Origin: Poecilobothrus nobilitatus
Taxonomy: Eukaryota > Arthropoda > Insecta > Diptera > Dolichopodidae
Assembly: GCA_947095535.1 (NCBI GenBank)
Contig: OX352773.1
Coordinates: forward strand, 108,483,450-108,547,449
Reading direction: 5' to 3'
DNA length: 64,000 nt
Shown here: piece after piece, positions 10,490 to 21,513 of the stretch
How the letters are laid out: every line of letters starts with the position of its first letter
Numbering within the stretch: position 1 is the first letter of the stretch
The notes under the pieces: model-generated
The model's input: only the letters and a program-made list of their open reading frames with translations
Told to the model about the DNA's origin: nothing
The model's database searches: none
Position numbers and translations under genes: made by a program

Positions 10490-11335
10490 AAATTTAAAAA
10501 GAAAGTATCCAGATGATTCCCATACTGAAGCGTAATACAAAAAATACAAATCCATAGTTAAAACTTTAATAATCGAAGCAAAAAAAAAATATTTTTCTAA
10601 TTTAGTTCTTGTTCACTCCAAAAATAGTAAGAAGCTTTGCGATTGCTATAAATATACATTATGTTTAATTCCAATATCTCTAATGCAAACCAAACAATAA
10701 CAATAATACATTATAACTGCATGCTACTTGAACGAATGAAAGAACGAATTTTACAAATATTTCAAAAGAGATAAGCATTTCTATTGATAGCATAGATCTT
10801 AATTATATGAACAAATTCAGAAGAAATATCTATGCTAATTTTGATCTTTTTCGGTTATGAATGATTTTATAAAGGTAAAAGGTAATGAAAGCATATACAA
10901 AGGTGGAGTAGCAATTAACTGTTCTAATTATCGTCCTATTTCTCTATTACCCGCTTTCTCAAACATTTTTGAAAAAATCATTCAAAATAGGCTTAACTTT
11001 TTTATTAAAAATAATCCAATACTCAGTGAAATACAAGTGGGTTCGAAGAAAAATCAAACACTGCAGCTGCCTGCCTTTCTTTAAATGACTTTATTTCTAA
11101 AAATATTGATAATGATAAATTCGTTTACTGCGTATTTCTTGATATAAAAGGCCTTCTATTGCGTCGACGATGACATTCTTCTATTAAAACTTAAGAAATT
11201 AAATTTCATATTAGGGCCGTTAAAATTCTTCCAGTCGTATGGTCGTGAACAAAAGCTTTAGTGATGAAAGGACAATGTTGAAAGAGGTCCCGCAACAATC
11301 AATCCTAGCCCCATTACTGTTTAAATTATATAGTT
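10490..11335 (+). pseudogene. Fragment of a non-LTR reverse transcriptase
   Basis: A frame from 10,500 resembles the endonuclease-RT linker (KKYKSIVKTLIIEAKKKY). The open segment at 10,857-11,084 reads INCSNYRPISLLPAFSNIFEKI and then NRLNFFI, the highly conserved first block of LINE RTs. Downstream, CVFLDIKG near 11,135 marks the first catalytic aspartate, and QSILAP near 11,300 corresponds to the QGSxLGP block. Several stops and frameshifts occur and the YADD box is absent. The match is strong for a LINE, but the family is uncertain. Confidence 0.78.
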
Positions 11336-11821
11336 TTAGTTTAATTCTTTATTAGTGCTAGTTACTTTCACATTTTATATATTTTATAATTTATCTTAAT
11401 TTGATTTGAGATAGGGAAAAAGCCACGTGAAAAGATTTTTAATAACAATAAATATAGTATTTCATCTATTTTCACATGGCATAAAAAACCCTAATTTTTT
11501 CAAGCATAAGTAATGCGTATACTAACATTTCTGTTTAAATTACATTTCATTATATAATTTACAATTCATTAATAAAATAAAAAAAATTTAATTTTGCTGA
11601 GCGATCAGACCAGTTGTTAGCAATTGCCTTCACCAATCACATGATTTGCCTCCTAATAGATGTTGGTTCGCTACAAAATAAATCTTCAGCTCATAATTAT
11701 ACCATAACACAACATGTAATAATATCTAACTACTAATACCCTAATAAAACTGCAATCACCAATCTAAATAGTAAATACATTACAACTGGACATTTTTATC
11801 TATAGTGGATGAAACACTTTA
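11336..11821. other. AT-rich spacer without recognisable gene
   Basis: No frame with a recognisable domain on either strand. It leads up to the two hairpins at 11,822-11,961. Confidence 0.5.
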
Positions 11822-11860
11822 TTTTGATCTATCTTCCAACATGTCAAAAATAGATCAAAA
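11822..11860. other. Hairpin 1: 11-bp stem, 17-nt loop
   Basis: TTTTGATCTAT at 11,822-11,832 pairs perfectly with ATAGATCAAAA at 11,850-11,860. The loop begins CTTCCAACATGTCAA. The same loop, with a different stem, recurs 101 bp downstream. Confidence 0.75.
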
Positions 11861-11922
11861 AGAGGTATATTAACATAATGATTATTTACACGAACCGAAT
11901 GTGAATTCATTAAGCAACCACC

Positions 11923-11961
11923 GCTTGATTCAACTTCCAACATGTCAAGATTGAATCAAGC
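11923..11961. other. Hairpin 2: 11-bp stem, same loop
   Basis: GCTTGATTCAA at 11,923-11,933 pairs perfectly with TTGAATCAAGC at 11,951-11,961. The 17-nt loop starts with the same CTTCCAACATGTCAA as hairpin 1. Six stem positions differ between the two hairpins, and in each case the partner base has changed as well. Confidence 0.75.
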
Positions 11962-12129
11962 AGTATATAAACAAGAAATTTTACCAACCGTTTAATGTTA
12001 ATAGCTTCCCACAAACTAATTAACGTACATAAAATACTACCATTCAAATTATATTAACGGGCACAAACTTATTATATCTAATCCATATTATGTTAAATCC
12101 TTACGACTAATTAAAAGAGTATTGAACTA

Positions 12130-13488
12130 ATGAATAATATGTTACTACGACACTACATTAGCATACAACATAAAACACTATTCGAAAAAATTACATTATT
12201 CGAAAAAATTGTTGTCAATAAAATTACTCCTGTAATAAATGCCAAACTTAACGAACAACAACACGGTTTGAGAAAGGGTCGTTCCACTACAACGAACCTT
12301 ATGTTATACACATCAGAAATCCTGAATAAAATGGAGAAAGGATATCAAGTTGATGCAATTTACACTGATTTTAGCAAAGCATTCGATCGTGTAGATCATT
12401 ACACTTTGCTAAACAAACTTACAACTTTTGGCATATCGGGTTCTTTTCTTGCATGGCTTAACTCTTATTTATCAGAAAGGACACAAAACGTTAAATATGA
12501 AGGTATATTGTCCAATATAATCGAGGTTACTTCTGGTGTACCTCAAGGTAGCCATTTAGGGCCACTTTTATTCAATATATTTATCTCCGATCTTTCAGAA
12601 TATTTGGGTGCCACACCGCACATAGCCTTTGCTGACGACCTAAAAATATATAAAGTCGTAAATGACAGTTCTGATGCAGCTTTACTTCAATCAAGCTTAT
12701 CATAATTACATGATTGGTGTTTAACCAATAAATTAGAGCTCAATATACTGAAATGCAAGGTTATCAGTTTTACGCGTAAACGTTCTTCTGTATGTGTATG
12801 TACGTATGACTACAGAATAGATAATCTAATACTTGAAAGGATTTTTAGTATTACTGATCTTGGAATTCTACTTGATAATAAACCTACCTTTAATCTGCAC
12901 TATGACCACTTAATTTCAAGAGCAAATAAAATGTTAGGTTTCATTAAGAGAAGAGCTACAGAATTTACTGACTTAGCTGTGACAAAAACACTATATTGTT
13001 CGCTAGTTCGTTCTATATTAGAATACGGTAGCATTATATGGGATCCAGCTTTTCAGGTTCATTCTAACAAAATTGAATCAGTTCAAAAACAGTTTCTTCT
13101 ATTTGCATTAAGAAACCAATATAACCCTTCAGACTTTTTAAATCTTCCTAGCTGCACAACAAGACTTAAATTCTTAAACATGCTCCCCTTGTCCTCACGT
13201 AGACAAATTTTTTCATCATGTGTTACTTTTGACATTCTAAATAATAATATTGCTATACAATCTCTTAATTACAAATTTAGACTTAATGATAGAGTTAGAC
13301 AAACAAGATACACGAAATTTTTAGTGGAATATAAACACAGTACAGAATACGGAAGAAATTAACCGATAAACAGATGTTGTATTACATTCAATAAAATCAG
13401 TTATCGCTATTCATCAACAATTTCCAGAAATACCTTCAAAAACAGTTTACATCAACACTTTTTCAATTTACTGACCTCAGACAATTAA
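12130..13488 (+). pseudogene. Jockey-like reverse transcriptase, nearly open
   Basis: One frame runs from 12,130 to 13,362 with a single internal stop (TAA, 12,703-12,705). It carries NEQQHGLRKGRSTTTNL, YTDFSKAFDRVDH (catalytic Asp), GVPQGSHLGPLLF and FADDLKIY (catalytic FADD box), then after the stop MLGFIKRRATEF, SLVRSILEYG and IESVQKQF. After a second stop (13,360-13,362) the same frame resembles the normal C-terminus until about 13,488. The start lacks the first RT block. This is the best preserved RT in the window, with only two nonsense codons in the part that remains. Confidence 0.9.
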
Positions 13489-13987
13489 TTCTAACCAATT
13501 CATAAATATACTTTTCATAAATTCAAATGTATTCAAATGTATAATTTTTTTTTTTTGTATTAATTTTCACAAAAAAGTTTTTGTAATTTAATTTCACAAT
13601 TATGTTCGGCATTCATAATTCTACATTAAGTATTTAAAGCATATTTTGATTATGTCATCATGTTTTATTTTTATTTTTTTCTTTTCTTTTTAGTAGTACT
13701 GTTTATTGTTTACATACTTACATATCATTAAGAATTATAAAATTTACTTAAGAATTTAAGTTTTTATGTAGATAATCAAATTTTGTATTGTATAACCGTA
13801 TAACTTTTATTTTTTAAGTCTGAAATATATTTTTAATACTATACATATTAATTAGTCATTAAGAATTGCTGTATTTTCAATATCAATGTTATAATTTCTG
13901 TTATTTTTTGTCTTTTTTTTTTTTTTAAATATGTACATACCTTGTTTTGGTAATTAAAATAAAATAAAATAAAATAAAAAATAAAAA
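12130..13987 (+). mobile_element. 5'-truncated jockey-like LINE with (TAAAA)n tail
   Basis: RT and post-RT coding sequence (12,130-13,488) is followed by an AT-rich 3' UTR and a tail of repeated TAAAA ending near 13,987. The endonuclease and ORF1 are absent, so the copy is 5' truncated, as LINEs often are. A related copy on the - strand at 58,238-61,262 shares the motifs and the ATATGTACATACC sequence just before its tail. Confidence 0.88.
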
Positions 13988-14424
13988 GCAAATAAGTCAT
14001 CCAAAAAAACATACAACTTTTAGCCATACACAACTCCATTCAACATGTTCATAAGTTGATTCGGAAGATCATTGAATAATAAGCCTTGTAAATCGTAAAT
14101 CAATGAGTTCTGTCCTGCACTGCTATAACATCTCGGCAATCTAAAATGTAGATTATTTCTCAGCTCGTAGGTTTGGGTTTGCCCAACATATTGAATTGCA
14201 TATTTTACTTTATTAATGAATAATAACATGTTCAACTTGATCCTTTGCGCTACATTTAGCTATTTGAGTATTTCCAGAATAATTGAAATGGAGATGTCTT
14301 TCCTAACTTTTAAAATTATTCTCATTGCTCTCTTTTAGAGTTTTTGCAGTCTATTAATTATTTCTTGGTTAGCCAGAAACAAAATAGTTGAACAGTATTC
14401 ATAATGAGGTTTAACGATAGTATT

Positions 14425-15366
14425 CAGTGGCGGAACTAGTAGACGCAGGACCCTGCGTTGCGGGGGGGCCACCAGCTATAGAGGGCCAAAAATTATTAGT
14501 AAACAAATTATTTACAATCATTTTTTATATACATACACTGAAACTTTTTTCCCGCAGTTATAATTGCTCACAAATATATAAAACTAACATTGAATAGCGC
14601 TGCTATGAGTTTTAGTGATTTGTAGTTGATGTGAATATGTTTCTAATTCTATTGAAACTAATCTTGAATATTGATGTGTAATTTCTAGTTTAAGCCATAG
14701 TTTTTGTGATTTTTCTATTACATTAATTCTGTTCTTGAATTATTTTCCTGCATCCATCCAAATAAATTAATGCTAATGACGGAACGTGATATAGTAATTA
14801 TATAAAGAAGTACTACAGAGAAAGTATAGTGAAGATATATCAAAAGAATTTCCACTGCAAATGGTTATGGTAAAGGCAATGCTGTACGATGAAATATCAA
14901 AAATATCATCTATACGCGAATTCGCTGAACTTTTAATAGTAAAATTGTCAACTGTAGCTTCAAGTGTTCCACAAGTGATAACAGCATTGTTATTGTTTCT
15001 CACGCTACCTGTTATGGTCGCATCAGCTGAACGTTTTTTTCAAAGCTGAAAATAATAAAAAATTATATCCGTAATACCATTGGTAAAGACTGTTTAAGCG
15101 ATCTTTCAATACTTTCCATTGAAGCAAAAGCGGCTGGAAAAATGTAAATAAAAAGCATCATTACTGATTTTGCCAATATGAAGTCGAACAGGAAAGATTT
15201 TAATATACAAGATCCATTAAGTTTTAGTTTCGTCCTTGTATTTTTTTATTTTGATTGCAATATGATATATGAAATAAATATTTAACTTGTTTTTGTTAAA
15301 AAAAAATTTTTGGGGAAATATTTTACTTTTACGCGGGAGGGTCCAAATTTTGAAGTTCCGCCACTG
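14425..15366 (+). mobile_element. hAT DNA transposon with 8-bp target duplication
   Basis: The left end is CAGTGGCGGAACT and the right end is its exact inverse, AGTTCCGCCACTG. The 8-bp direct repeat ATAGTATT flanks it (14,417-14,424 and 15,367-15,374). Terminal CAGTG and an 8-bp target duplication are the hallmarks of the hAT superfamily. The 942-bp element keeps only the C-terminal end of a transposase gene, so it is an internally deleted, non-autonomous copy. It interrupts a LINE fragment. Confidence 0.95.
14780..15165 (+). pseudogene. hAT transposase C-terminal (dimerisation) remnant
   Basis: The frame around 14,980-15,050 reads LFLTLPVMVASAERFFQS, the signature of the hAT C-terminal dimerisation region (family form: LLTxPVTxAxAERSFS). 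After a frameshift near 15,050 a second frame reads LKIIKNYIRNTIG and LSDLSILSIEA, the usual continuation. The catalytic domain upstream is absent. It lies wholly inside the hAT element at 14,425-15,366. Confidence 0.88.
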
Positions 15367-15397
15367 ATAGTATTACAGATATTAATTGCACTTTTGA

Positions 15398-16338
15398 AGA
15401 GTCCACTAAAATACCATTCAAATCCAGTAGCTTCTGACCCAGAATGGGCGGCTTTCCGGTCTACGTCTGATCCCGGGGGGACGGCAGTGAAAGTACCTAG
15501 CCCAAGGTATAAATGGGAACATTGGAACCAAAATGCAATGAAGAAATTGAACACCCATGGTGGCAGACCAGTTGATCTGGAAAATCCACTCTCTTCGGAG
15601 GTAGGTCCCATGGATTCTGAGGGGGACAATTTATTACCTAATAGTTTTAATTTTGGGAGGAGTAATCGTACGGAAAGAACTCCTCCAGAAACAATAACGA
15701 GAAGTAAAGTATCAACAGAAGGAAGTAAAACACAGAGAACACCAGTAAAATCTGTTCAAACAAAAACACCTATTACGATGATTAACTTTGAAAATGTGAA
15801 TCCGAGCAGACTAATAGATTCGCAGACCGAGCAAAGTTTTTATCATGAATGGCAGAAAAAAGTACAAGTTAAAAAACAACTGGAAGAAACGGTAAGTATA
15901 TTACAGCAACATATTAAAGCTCTAGAAGAAAAAATGACTCATATGGATGAAAAAAGAAGAACACCACCGGCACTAACTACCTATGAAACTGATGAGGAAG
16001 AGCTTACAAGGGAAACCGACTGGATCCTAAAGAGGAAATCAAAAAAATGTAAAGCTGAAGCTAGTCCTGAAATATATGCAACGGCAGCATCCGGAACAAC
16101 GGAAAATAAAACCTTTAACAAAAAAAATACCGGGAAAACATATTTACCACCACCTATAATGGTTTCGGGTATTGAAGATTACAATGAACTAAAGAATATT
16201 ATCAACCAAACAACAAACAAGGAATGTAAGTACAAATCGCTCAACAATACTGTTTGGAAGATTAACGTAGAAGATGCTGATGCGTACAGGATAATAACTA
16301 AGGAATTGTCCAAAAAAGAAGTACAATGGCACACATGA
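15398..16338 (+). pseudogene. 5' end and truncated ORF1 (gag-like) of a jockey-type LINE
   Basis: The segment begins AGTCCACTAAAA and the first 140 bp recur at 53,557-53,697, which suggests the LINE 5' UTR. The likely ORF1 start is the Met at 15,538 (MKKLNTHGG). It is open for 266 codons to 16,338. A charged stretch with a predicted coiled coil (QVKKQLEETVSILQQHIKAL) is followed by LPPPIMVSGIEDYNEL and VKIxxxD/Y-like sequence. This is the region that precedes the zinc knuckles in jockey ORF1 proteins. The frame ends at VQWHT, just where the knuckles should follow, so the protein is cut short. ORF1 proteins bind element RNA. Confidence 0.82.
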
Positions 16339-16689
16339 TTTTATTTACTTACTAGTTGTTTTTTGGAATTTCCCATATCTATTCAGTAATAATAAAAATT
16401 ATTTCAGAAGTCTCGACAATCTTATATAATTTTTACTCTTCTTGGAAGTTTGAAGTAGATAAGCAGTTTTGTTTTTTTTTTTAATTTTACTATTGTTGTA
16501 CCATTTTACCATTAATTTATAAATGTGGATAATATAACCATTTTACAATCAAATAAGAGAAAAAAATTTATATAGAGACATTGAGAAGGAACTAAATTTT
16601 TTTGAAATTTTTATTTGTAGTTTTGAAAATTCCAAATAATAGACGGTAAAAAATCTGTAAAAAAATCCATAATAAAAATGCGCGCGGAT
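16339..16689. other. AT-rich spacer
   Basis: No gene seen. From about 16,620 GGATTTTT-like motifs begin that lead into the minisatellite. Confidence 0.5.
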
Positions 16690-16870
16690 TTTTATGGATT
16701 TTTTTTTACGGATTTTGAAATTGCGAATTATGAAAAGTATGAATTTTGAAATTATGGATTTTGAAAAGTATGGATTTTGAAACTATGGATTGTGAAAAGT
16801 ATGGATTTTGAAATTACGGATTTTGAAATTATGGATTTTGACTTTCCGGATTTTGAAATTACGGATTTCG
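16690..16870. repeat. Minisatellite of GGATTTTGAAATTAT-type units
   Basis: About ten imperfect units of 15-18 bp built on GGATTTTGAAA, spaced by ATTAC, ATTAT or AGTAT, run through this stretch. Unit length alternates, which suggests higher-order duplication. It has no coding content. Confidence 0.85.
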
Positions 16871-17049
16871 TACCAAACCCATATAGGAGTATAAAATATA
16901 TATAATAAAATAATATATATAATAATAATATATAAAGTGATCAAAGTTTCTAATCAAAAATTATTAATGAAAAGATTACGAAAATTCCTCTCTGATCAAC
17001 CAATATTCACAATATATGCATAATATATGCATAATATATTAAATCTAAT

Positions 17050-17480
17050 ATTTCATACCTTTTACCCATTTGTCGAGGCCCACAAAGTCATCTAAATAAA
17101 TTAGATAAAAATGCATATTCTATATACACTGATAAATATCTAAACTTAAAAAACATTATATTATTTGAACTTCATAAAACTGGATTTAAAATCATTCATA
17201 ACCAATTAAAACATAATTTTATTTTAAATAGGAACCTAGGCATACACAGCCATAATACTAAGAATAAATACAACTTTTACCTTTCTGTTTCTCAGTTTAG
17301 AACAATACATCAAAGAAATAATTGCTTGTACAACTGTCTTAAAGCTTATAATGAACTACCAGAAGAATTAAAATTAATTGTTAATTTCAAATTTATTTAA
17401 ACAAAAAATAAAATTAACCTTATTTGGTATAAAATATTTAATAAAATCAAGAAAAAAGAAAAAAAAGGGAATACTATTAA
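17050..17480 (+). pseudogene. C-terminal tail of a LINE RT protein
   Basis: The + frame reads ILFELHKTGFKIIHNQL, then LGIHSHNTKNKYNFYL and LKAYNELPEEL. The HxHNTR-like and YNxLP motifs are typical of the extreme C-terminus of several LINE families. Nothing of the palm remains upstream. Confidence is moderate because the region is short. Confidence 0.6.
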
Positions 17481-18265
17481 CTAATACACTAACAAATAAA
17501 CTAATAATAAATAATTTTTAGTTTATTTATTTATTAATTTAATTATTAGTTTACTGAAACAAAAAAATAAATGTAAAGTAATTTAAAAAGTAATTCTAAT
17601 AAATATATACCTATCTACTTTCTTTTATGTTAAACAACGATCAATTTATTAATATATTTAAATTTAAAAGGATCATACGATGCTAAGGTTTTTGTTTTAT
17701 ATAAAACAAAAAATATATATGGATGTACATATGTATGTATTTAATACATGTATGTATTAATTCTGTTAAATTATGTACAACTTATTTTACATAATTAAAT
17801 AAAGAAAACAATGTCTCAAATCATGCATCTACTCCGTTGAAAATCATACCTAATAATAAATCGATTTTTATATCCTATCTTCTGCCAAATAGAGAACCAT
17901 GTGATATTCTACACGATTAAGCAATATACTCAATATAGATTGTACTCGGAACCGTAACCCCATCTCTAAGATAGCAACCAACCGTTGCTCATTACTTAAG
18001 TTATGTATTCTGGATGATCTAACCCAGTTCATATTATATCCTAAAAACTAAGCAACAGATGTCTTAATTAAAGAATTTTAAATACGTAACAAGCATCGAA
18101 TTTCCAATAATCAAAAACACTCGATAACCTTTCTATATTTTACTAAAACGAAGTACAATTCTAAAATCTCAATCTCTTCCTCACAATGTCATTGCTTTGT
18201 CTTAGATATGACTTATCTTAAAATTGCATAGTGAGAAACTTTTTTTCAAAGATTTTACCGTAGAT
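17481..18265. other. AT-rich spacer without recognisable gene
   Basis: Simple AT-rich sequence with TATGTATGTA-type runs near 17,740 and no domain-bearing frame. The last 8 bases (CCGTAGAT) may be the target duplication of the next element. Confidence 0.45.
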
Positions 18266-18854
18266 CAGCGTTTCTTAAACTTTATACTTTGCGGATCACG
18301 GATTAAAAAATCTGAAATCTGCGGACCACAGAATTAATTTTACTTTCATAGATTACTTTGGTTTGATTGTTTTTATTTTGAATATTTTTTTAAAACCGTT
18401 TGAAATTACGTACACAGGGTAAAGGACACAGAGCTCCTAGTCAGGTATATATTATGGTAAAGTAACTATATACATAGAGTATTCACATGGAAGAAAAAAG
18501 TTAGACAGTTTTTTTAATTTCGTAAAATCAACTTAATCGTATTTTAGTTTATTTTTTTTATTTTAGTTTTTCTTTTTCTTTTTGTTTGTATGTCAATTGA
18601 TGTATGTATGTATCTATATTTGTATATTTGTATTTCTTCATATAACTTTTTCGACTTCTTAAAAAAAGAAAAACCTCGATTATACCTTGATTTTCTATCA
18701 ATCAATTTTAGATGTTTTCATAACCCAACTACGGGTACAAGAATTATTATTGTAAAAGTATAAAATATGAAAAAAGAATATGTGTATATATTAATATAAA
18801 TTTAAAGTTATTTTCATTCCCTCTAAAAATATATTTTTTCTTTTTAGTCAATCT

Positions 18855-19800
18855 TACAATATTTTAAAAATTCAAACTACAAGCTATTTAGTTTAATATC
18901 AGATCCATATTTATTATCAGAATATAATGATCCACTGTTGAGGCAATCCAAAAGTTTATCAAACACTAATATGTACAAAATTTTTGCAACTTCTTTAGTA
19001 ATACTTTTAAAATCAGACGTTTCAATTATTTTTCTAATAGCGGCACTCACTGTTCTACTAAATATTTGTTAATTTTTGCTAATATTTGCTAATTTAACTC
19101 TCATTTTTTAAAAAATATGTGGATTAATATGTTATCTAGTCAATTTGGCACACATCTTAATTTTTCAATTTATTTGAACTTCCCATAATTCTATGAGAAC
19201 TTTAAAGCTTATAATAACATCTGAAGTTTTTAAATCTGAATCCATTAATATATTTCTAAGAGATTTAATTAGATGGGGAAAATCGAATAAGCCAAAAAAT
19301 TATTATTATAATTACAAAATGGTTTATCAGGTGTTATTTCTAGCAACGCAAAAATTTTGGCTAAAGCTTGGTTTAAGTAATTGCCCGTATTATAATACCA
19401 ATATCGAACAAACTTCTCAATTTTTTTTAATAATTTCTAAAAGTGTTACAAGACGAATATTTGTATTCTATATTTTTTATTCTAAAAATAAAATTTAAGT
19501 GTTACGAGAGGAATATCTGTATAGATATGTACATATGTATATCCATACATCAGTTATAAAAAAAAATATTCATAAAAAATTTTAAAATATTTTATAAACA
19601 ACGCCTAAATATCTTACAAGCCAGATTGGAACACTCAATTTATTTTGTACACAAATAGCCTGTTTTCCAAAGTTTTCGTTGGATGTTCCGGCTTGTAAGT
19701 GTAAAGACGTTGTTATAAATATCGTGCATTAAAATAGCTTTTTTGTTGTTCATGTAGTTGTTTCTTCTTAATTAAATTTTTTTTTGTAAAGATATGGTAA
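18855..19800 (-). pseudogene. P-element-like (THAP9-type) transposase remnant, copy A
   Basis: The - strand frames contain VSAAIRKIIE and DKLLDCLNSGSLYSDNKY, which fit the DCLN-S region in the C-terminal half of P-element/THAP9-type transposases. Several stops and frameshifts occur. The whole stretch is the reverse complement of 44,130-45,330 with moderate divergence, so the two are copies of one element. The N-terminal THAP domain and the full catalytic core are not visible. The + strand frame at 19,193-19,498 is only a shadow. Confidence 0.7.
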
Positions 19801-19849
19801 GTTGTTTAACCCCTTCGTGCCTAATGTTTTTCTTTTAAAAAACACCTTA

Positions 19850-21100
19850 ATTTTTAAATTCTGTTTTTTAATATGACTAACTATATGTAGTTACCTTATT
19901 CAATATCAAAAAATACTTTTAAGAATTCTGCTATCTAGAAAGAATTACATATCGATTTATAATAGTCATAAAGGCTGGTTCTCATGAGAAATTTCATGGA
20001 TATTATCGCAACTTTAGAAAGAGAAAAATATAGTGCACTACTAATGGAAAAGAGGGAGAAAAAAAATTATATTATTAAAGGATATTACAGCAACACTTTG
20101 AAAGTTAAAATTGTCATAACCTAATTTATTAATGTTTATATTCATTATTCATATTTAGTTAAAAATTAAAAATTTTTTTTTTATAAAGTTGTTAAAAATA
20201 ATATATGAACATAGTTTATTAATAATATTTTTATACCGATAATATAGATATTTTAATATAGTTTCTCACTAAAAAATAAAATATGAACATTTGTTTATTT
20301 TTTTAACACTTCAAAATTTAAATGCCACAGTACCAGTAGAAATTTTTTTGTAAGATATACAATTTTGGCATACATACATACATATGTATGTAATTCGTGG
20401 ATATTTATAGTTACTTTCTTGGATATTTTCAAATGTTTCATGGATATTTTTTTAGCTTAATCTCTTTCAAACATATATCATTTTTGTATATTCCGCCTAT
20501 GCTCTAACATTTTCGTGGATATATCGGTCTAATGAAAATCAGCCTTAATATATGTATGTAATTATACATTCAGTAAATTTGATCTTAACTTAGTATACCT
20601 TTATAAGTCCACAAAGGTTAATACCAATATCTTTTTATTATCTTATTTTATTGAAAATTTCCATATTCCATCCAAAAAAATTTGGTAATTTTTAGAAAAA
20701 ATATTCTTCTAAACAAAAAAGAAAAAAAAGAAAAAATAGACCAGATCTTCGTTATAATTTACATCACACTTGCAATATAATAATAAAATTTTGTTGGCCT
20801 TCAAATATTATCTATGACTATATGTTGTGAAGAGTTATTCTTTATGAGATCTATAAAATTACATTTTAAAATTATAAGAACATTTGTTTGTGATGATGCA
20901 TAGATAAATCTGTGTGTATGTATGTAACAATATAAAATCAATTTTTAAAGAAAAAAAAATCAGTTCGAAGAAAATGAATTATGAACTGAATGAATGAAAA
21001 AATATTTTTTGTTTTGTTTTTCTTATTTTCTTTCATTGTATACCAAAATACGGTAATCTTTTTACGAAACAACTCCAAATACGATCTTGGGGCGATTTCA
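19850..21100. repeat. Dispersed AT-rich repeat, inverted copy of 40.15-40.83 kb
   Basis: TCTGTTTTTTAATATGAC, AGAATTCTGCTATCTAGAA and CATTCAGTAAATTT occur here and, reverse-complemented, at 40.15-40.83 kb in the same order. The copy here is interrupted by the MITE at 19,969-20,549. There is no coding content. It is probably part of a non-autonomous element. Confidence 0.7.
19969..20549 (+). mobile_element. MITE, ~0.58 kb, termini AAGGCTGGTTCTCAT/ATGAAAATCAGCCTT
   Basis: The element begins AAAGGCTGGTTCTCAT and ends ATGAAAATCAGCCTTA, an inverted pair. The interior is AT-rich with CACGAAAATGTTAGAGCA-type sequence and no frame. The related locus at 40.7 kb lacks it, which supports an insertion. 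A second copy lies in the opposite orientation at 21,514-22,050. Confidence 0.8.
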
Positions 21101-21344
21101 AATGAATAAAATTGACTACGATTCTTTCTACTGCGTGAGTTATCTATGTATATATATGTAGTTACTTTATGATATTATATAATAATCGGGCTACCAGATT
21201 TTATTTAAATTTATGATTTTTTAAAAATAAATACTTTTTTTTCATTACTAACATTGAAACTAATTTTAACAACATATTTAGTATTTTTTTTACATTAATA
21301 ATTTTTTCTTCGCGGACCACTAGTGATTACAGTTTAAAACGGAT

Positions 21345-21510
21345 GTAGATTGTTAATTGTTTTGGGAGATTTTAATTTTCCTAAAATGGCTATGGTCAGA
21401 TACTGATGAGTTTTTGTTTGGTCAATACTAATGAGTTTTTTTTTGTCAGATACTGATGAGTTTGGCTATGGTAAGATATTGATGAGTTATGACTTATGAT
21501 TAGCAAATTA
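21345..21510 (+). pseudogene. LINE endonuclease scrap with GDFN motif and short tandem repeat
   Basis: The frame near 21,352 reads LLIVLGDFNFPKM, the conserved GDFN strand of LINE endonucleases. From about 21,400 a 19-bp unit, GTCAGATACTGATGAGTTT, is repeated imperfectly four times. The coding remnant probably belongs with the LINE parts at 22,160-24,720, separated by the MITE. Confidence 0.55.
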
Positions 21511-21513
21511 ACG

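Larger units (their letters stand above)
13990..15400 (-). pseudogene. LINE C-terminal fragment split by a hAT element
   Basis: On the - strand, NTIVKPHYEYCSTILF followed by LQKLQKRAMRIIL is the conserved post-RT segment of a LINE. Further down, QNSLIYDLQGLLFNDLP and a stop at 14,020 end the protein. The sequence is interrupted by the hAT at 14,425-15,366, and the frame resumes at 15,367-15,397 once one 8-bp duplication is removed. The rest of the LINE upstream is missing at about 15,398, where a different LINE begins on the other strand. Confidence 0.78.
18266..21342. mobile_element. Possible hAT-type element or composite
   Basis: The left end CAGCGTTTCTTAAAC with GCGGATCAC just inside (18,291) and the right end GCGGACCAC...GTTTAAAACGG look like inverted termini of hAT-type non-autonomous elements. 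CCGTAGAT (18,258-18,265) and ATGTAGAT (21,343-21,350) would be an 8-bp target duplication with two differences. Inside lie a P-like transposase remnant, a stretch shared with 40.2-40.8 kb, and a MITE. The termini match only partly, so this is a proposal. Confidence 0.45.

Noticed and set aside
11400..11480. Weak inverted repeat CACGTGAAAAGAT...TATTTTCACATGG
   Set aside because: The pairing is imperfect with a long loop and no second copy, so it is not distinguishable from chance in AT-rich DNA.
15282..15629. A - strand frame mirrored by a similar one at 53,471-53,701
   Set aside because: The shared peptide is the reverse-strand shadow of the repeated LINE 5' segment. The + strand frame continues into a recognisable ORF1.
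19193..19498. A 101-codon + strand frame
   Set aside because: It overlaps the - strand P-like transposase remnant, and its counterpart at 44.3-44.75 kb is not open, so it is a chance frame.
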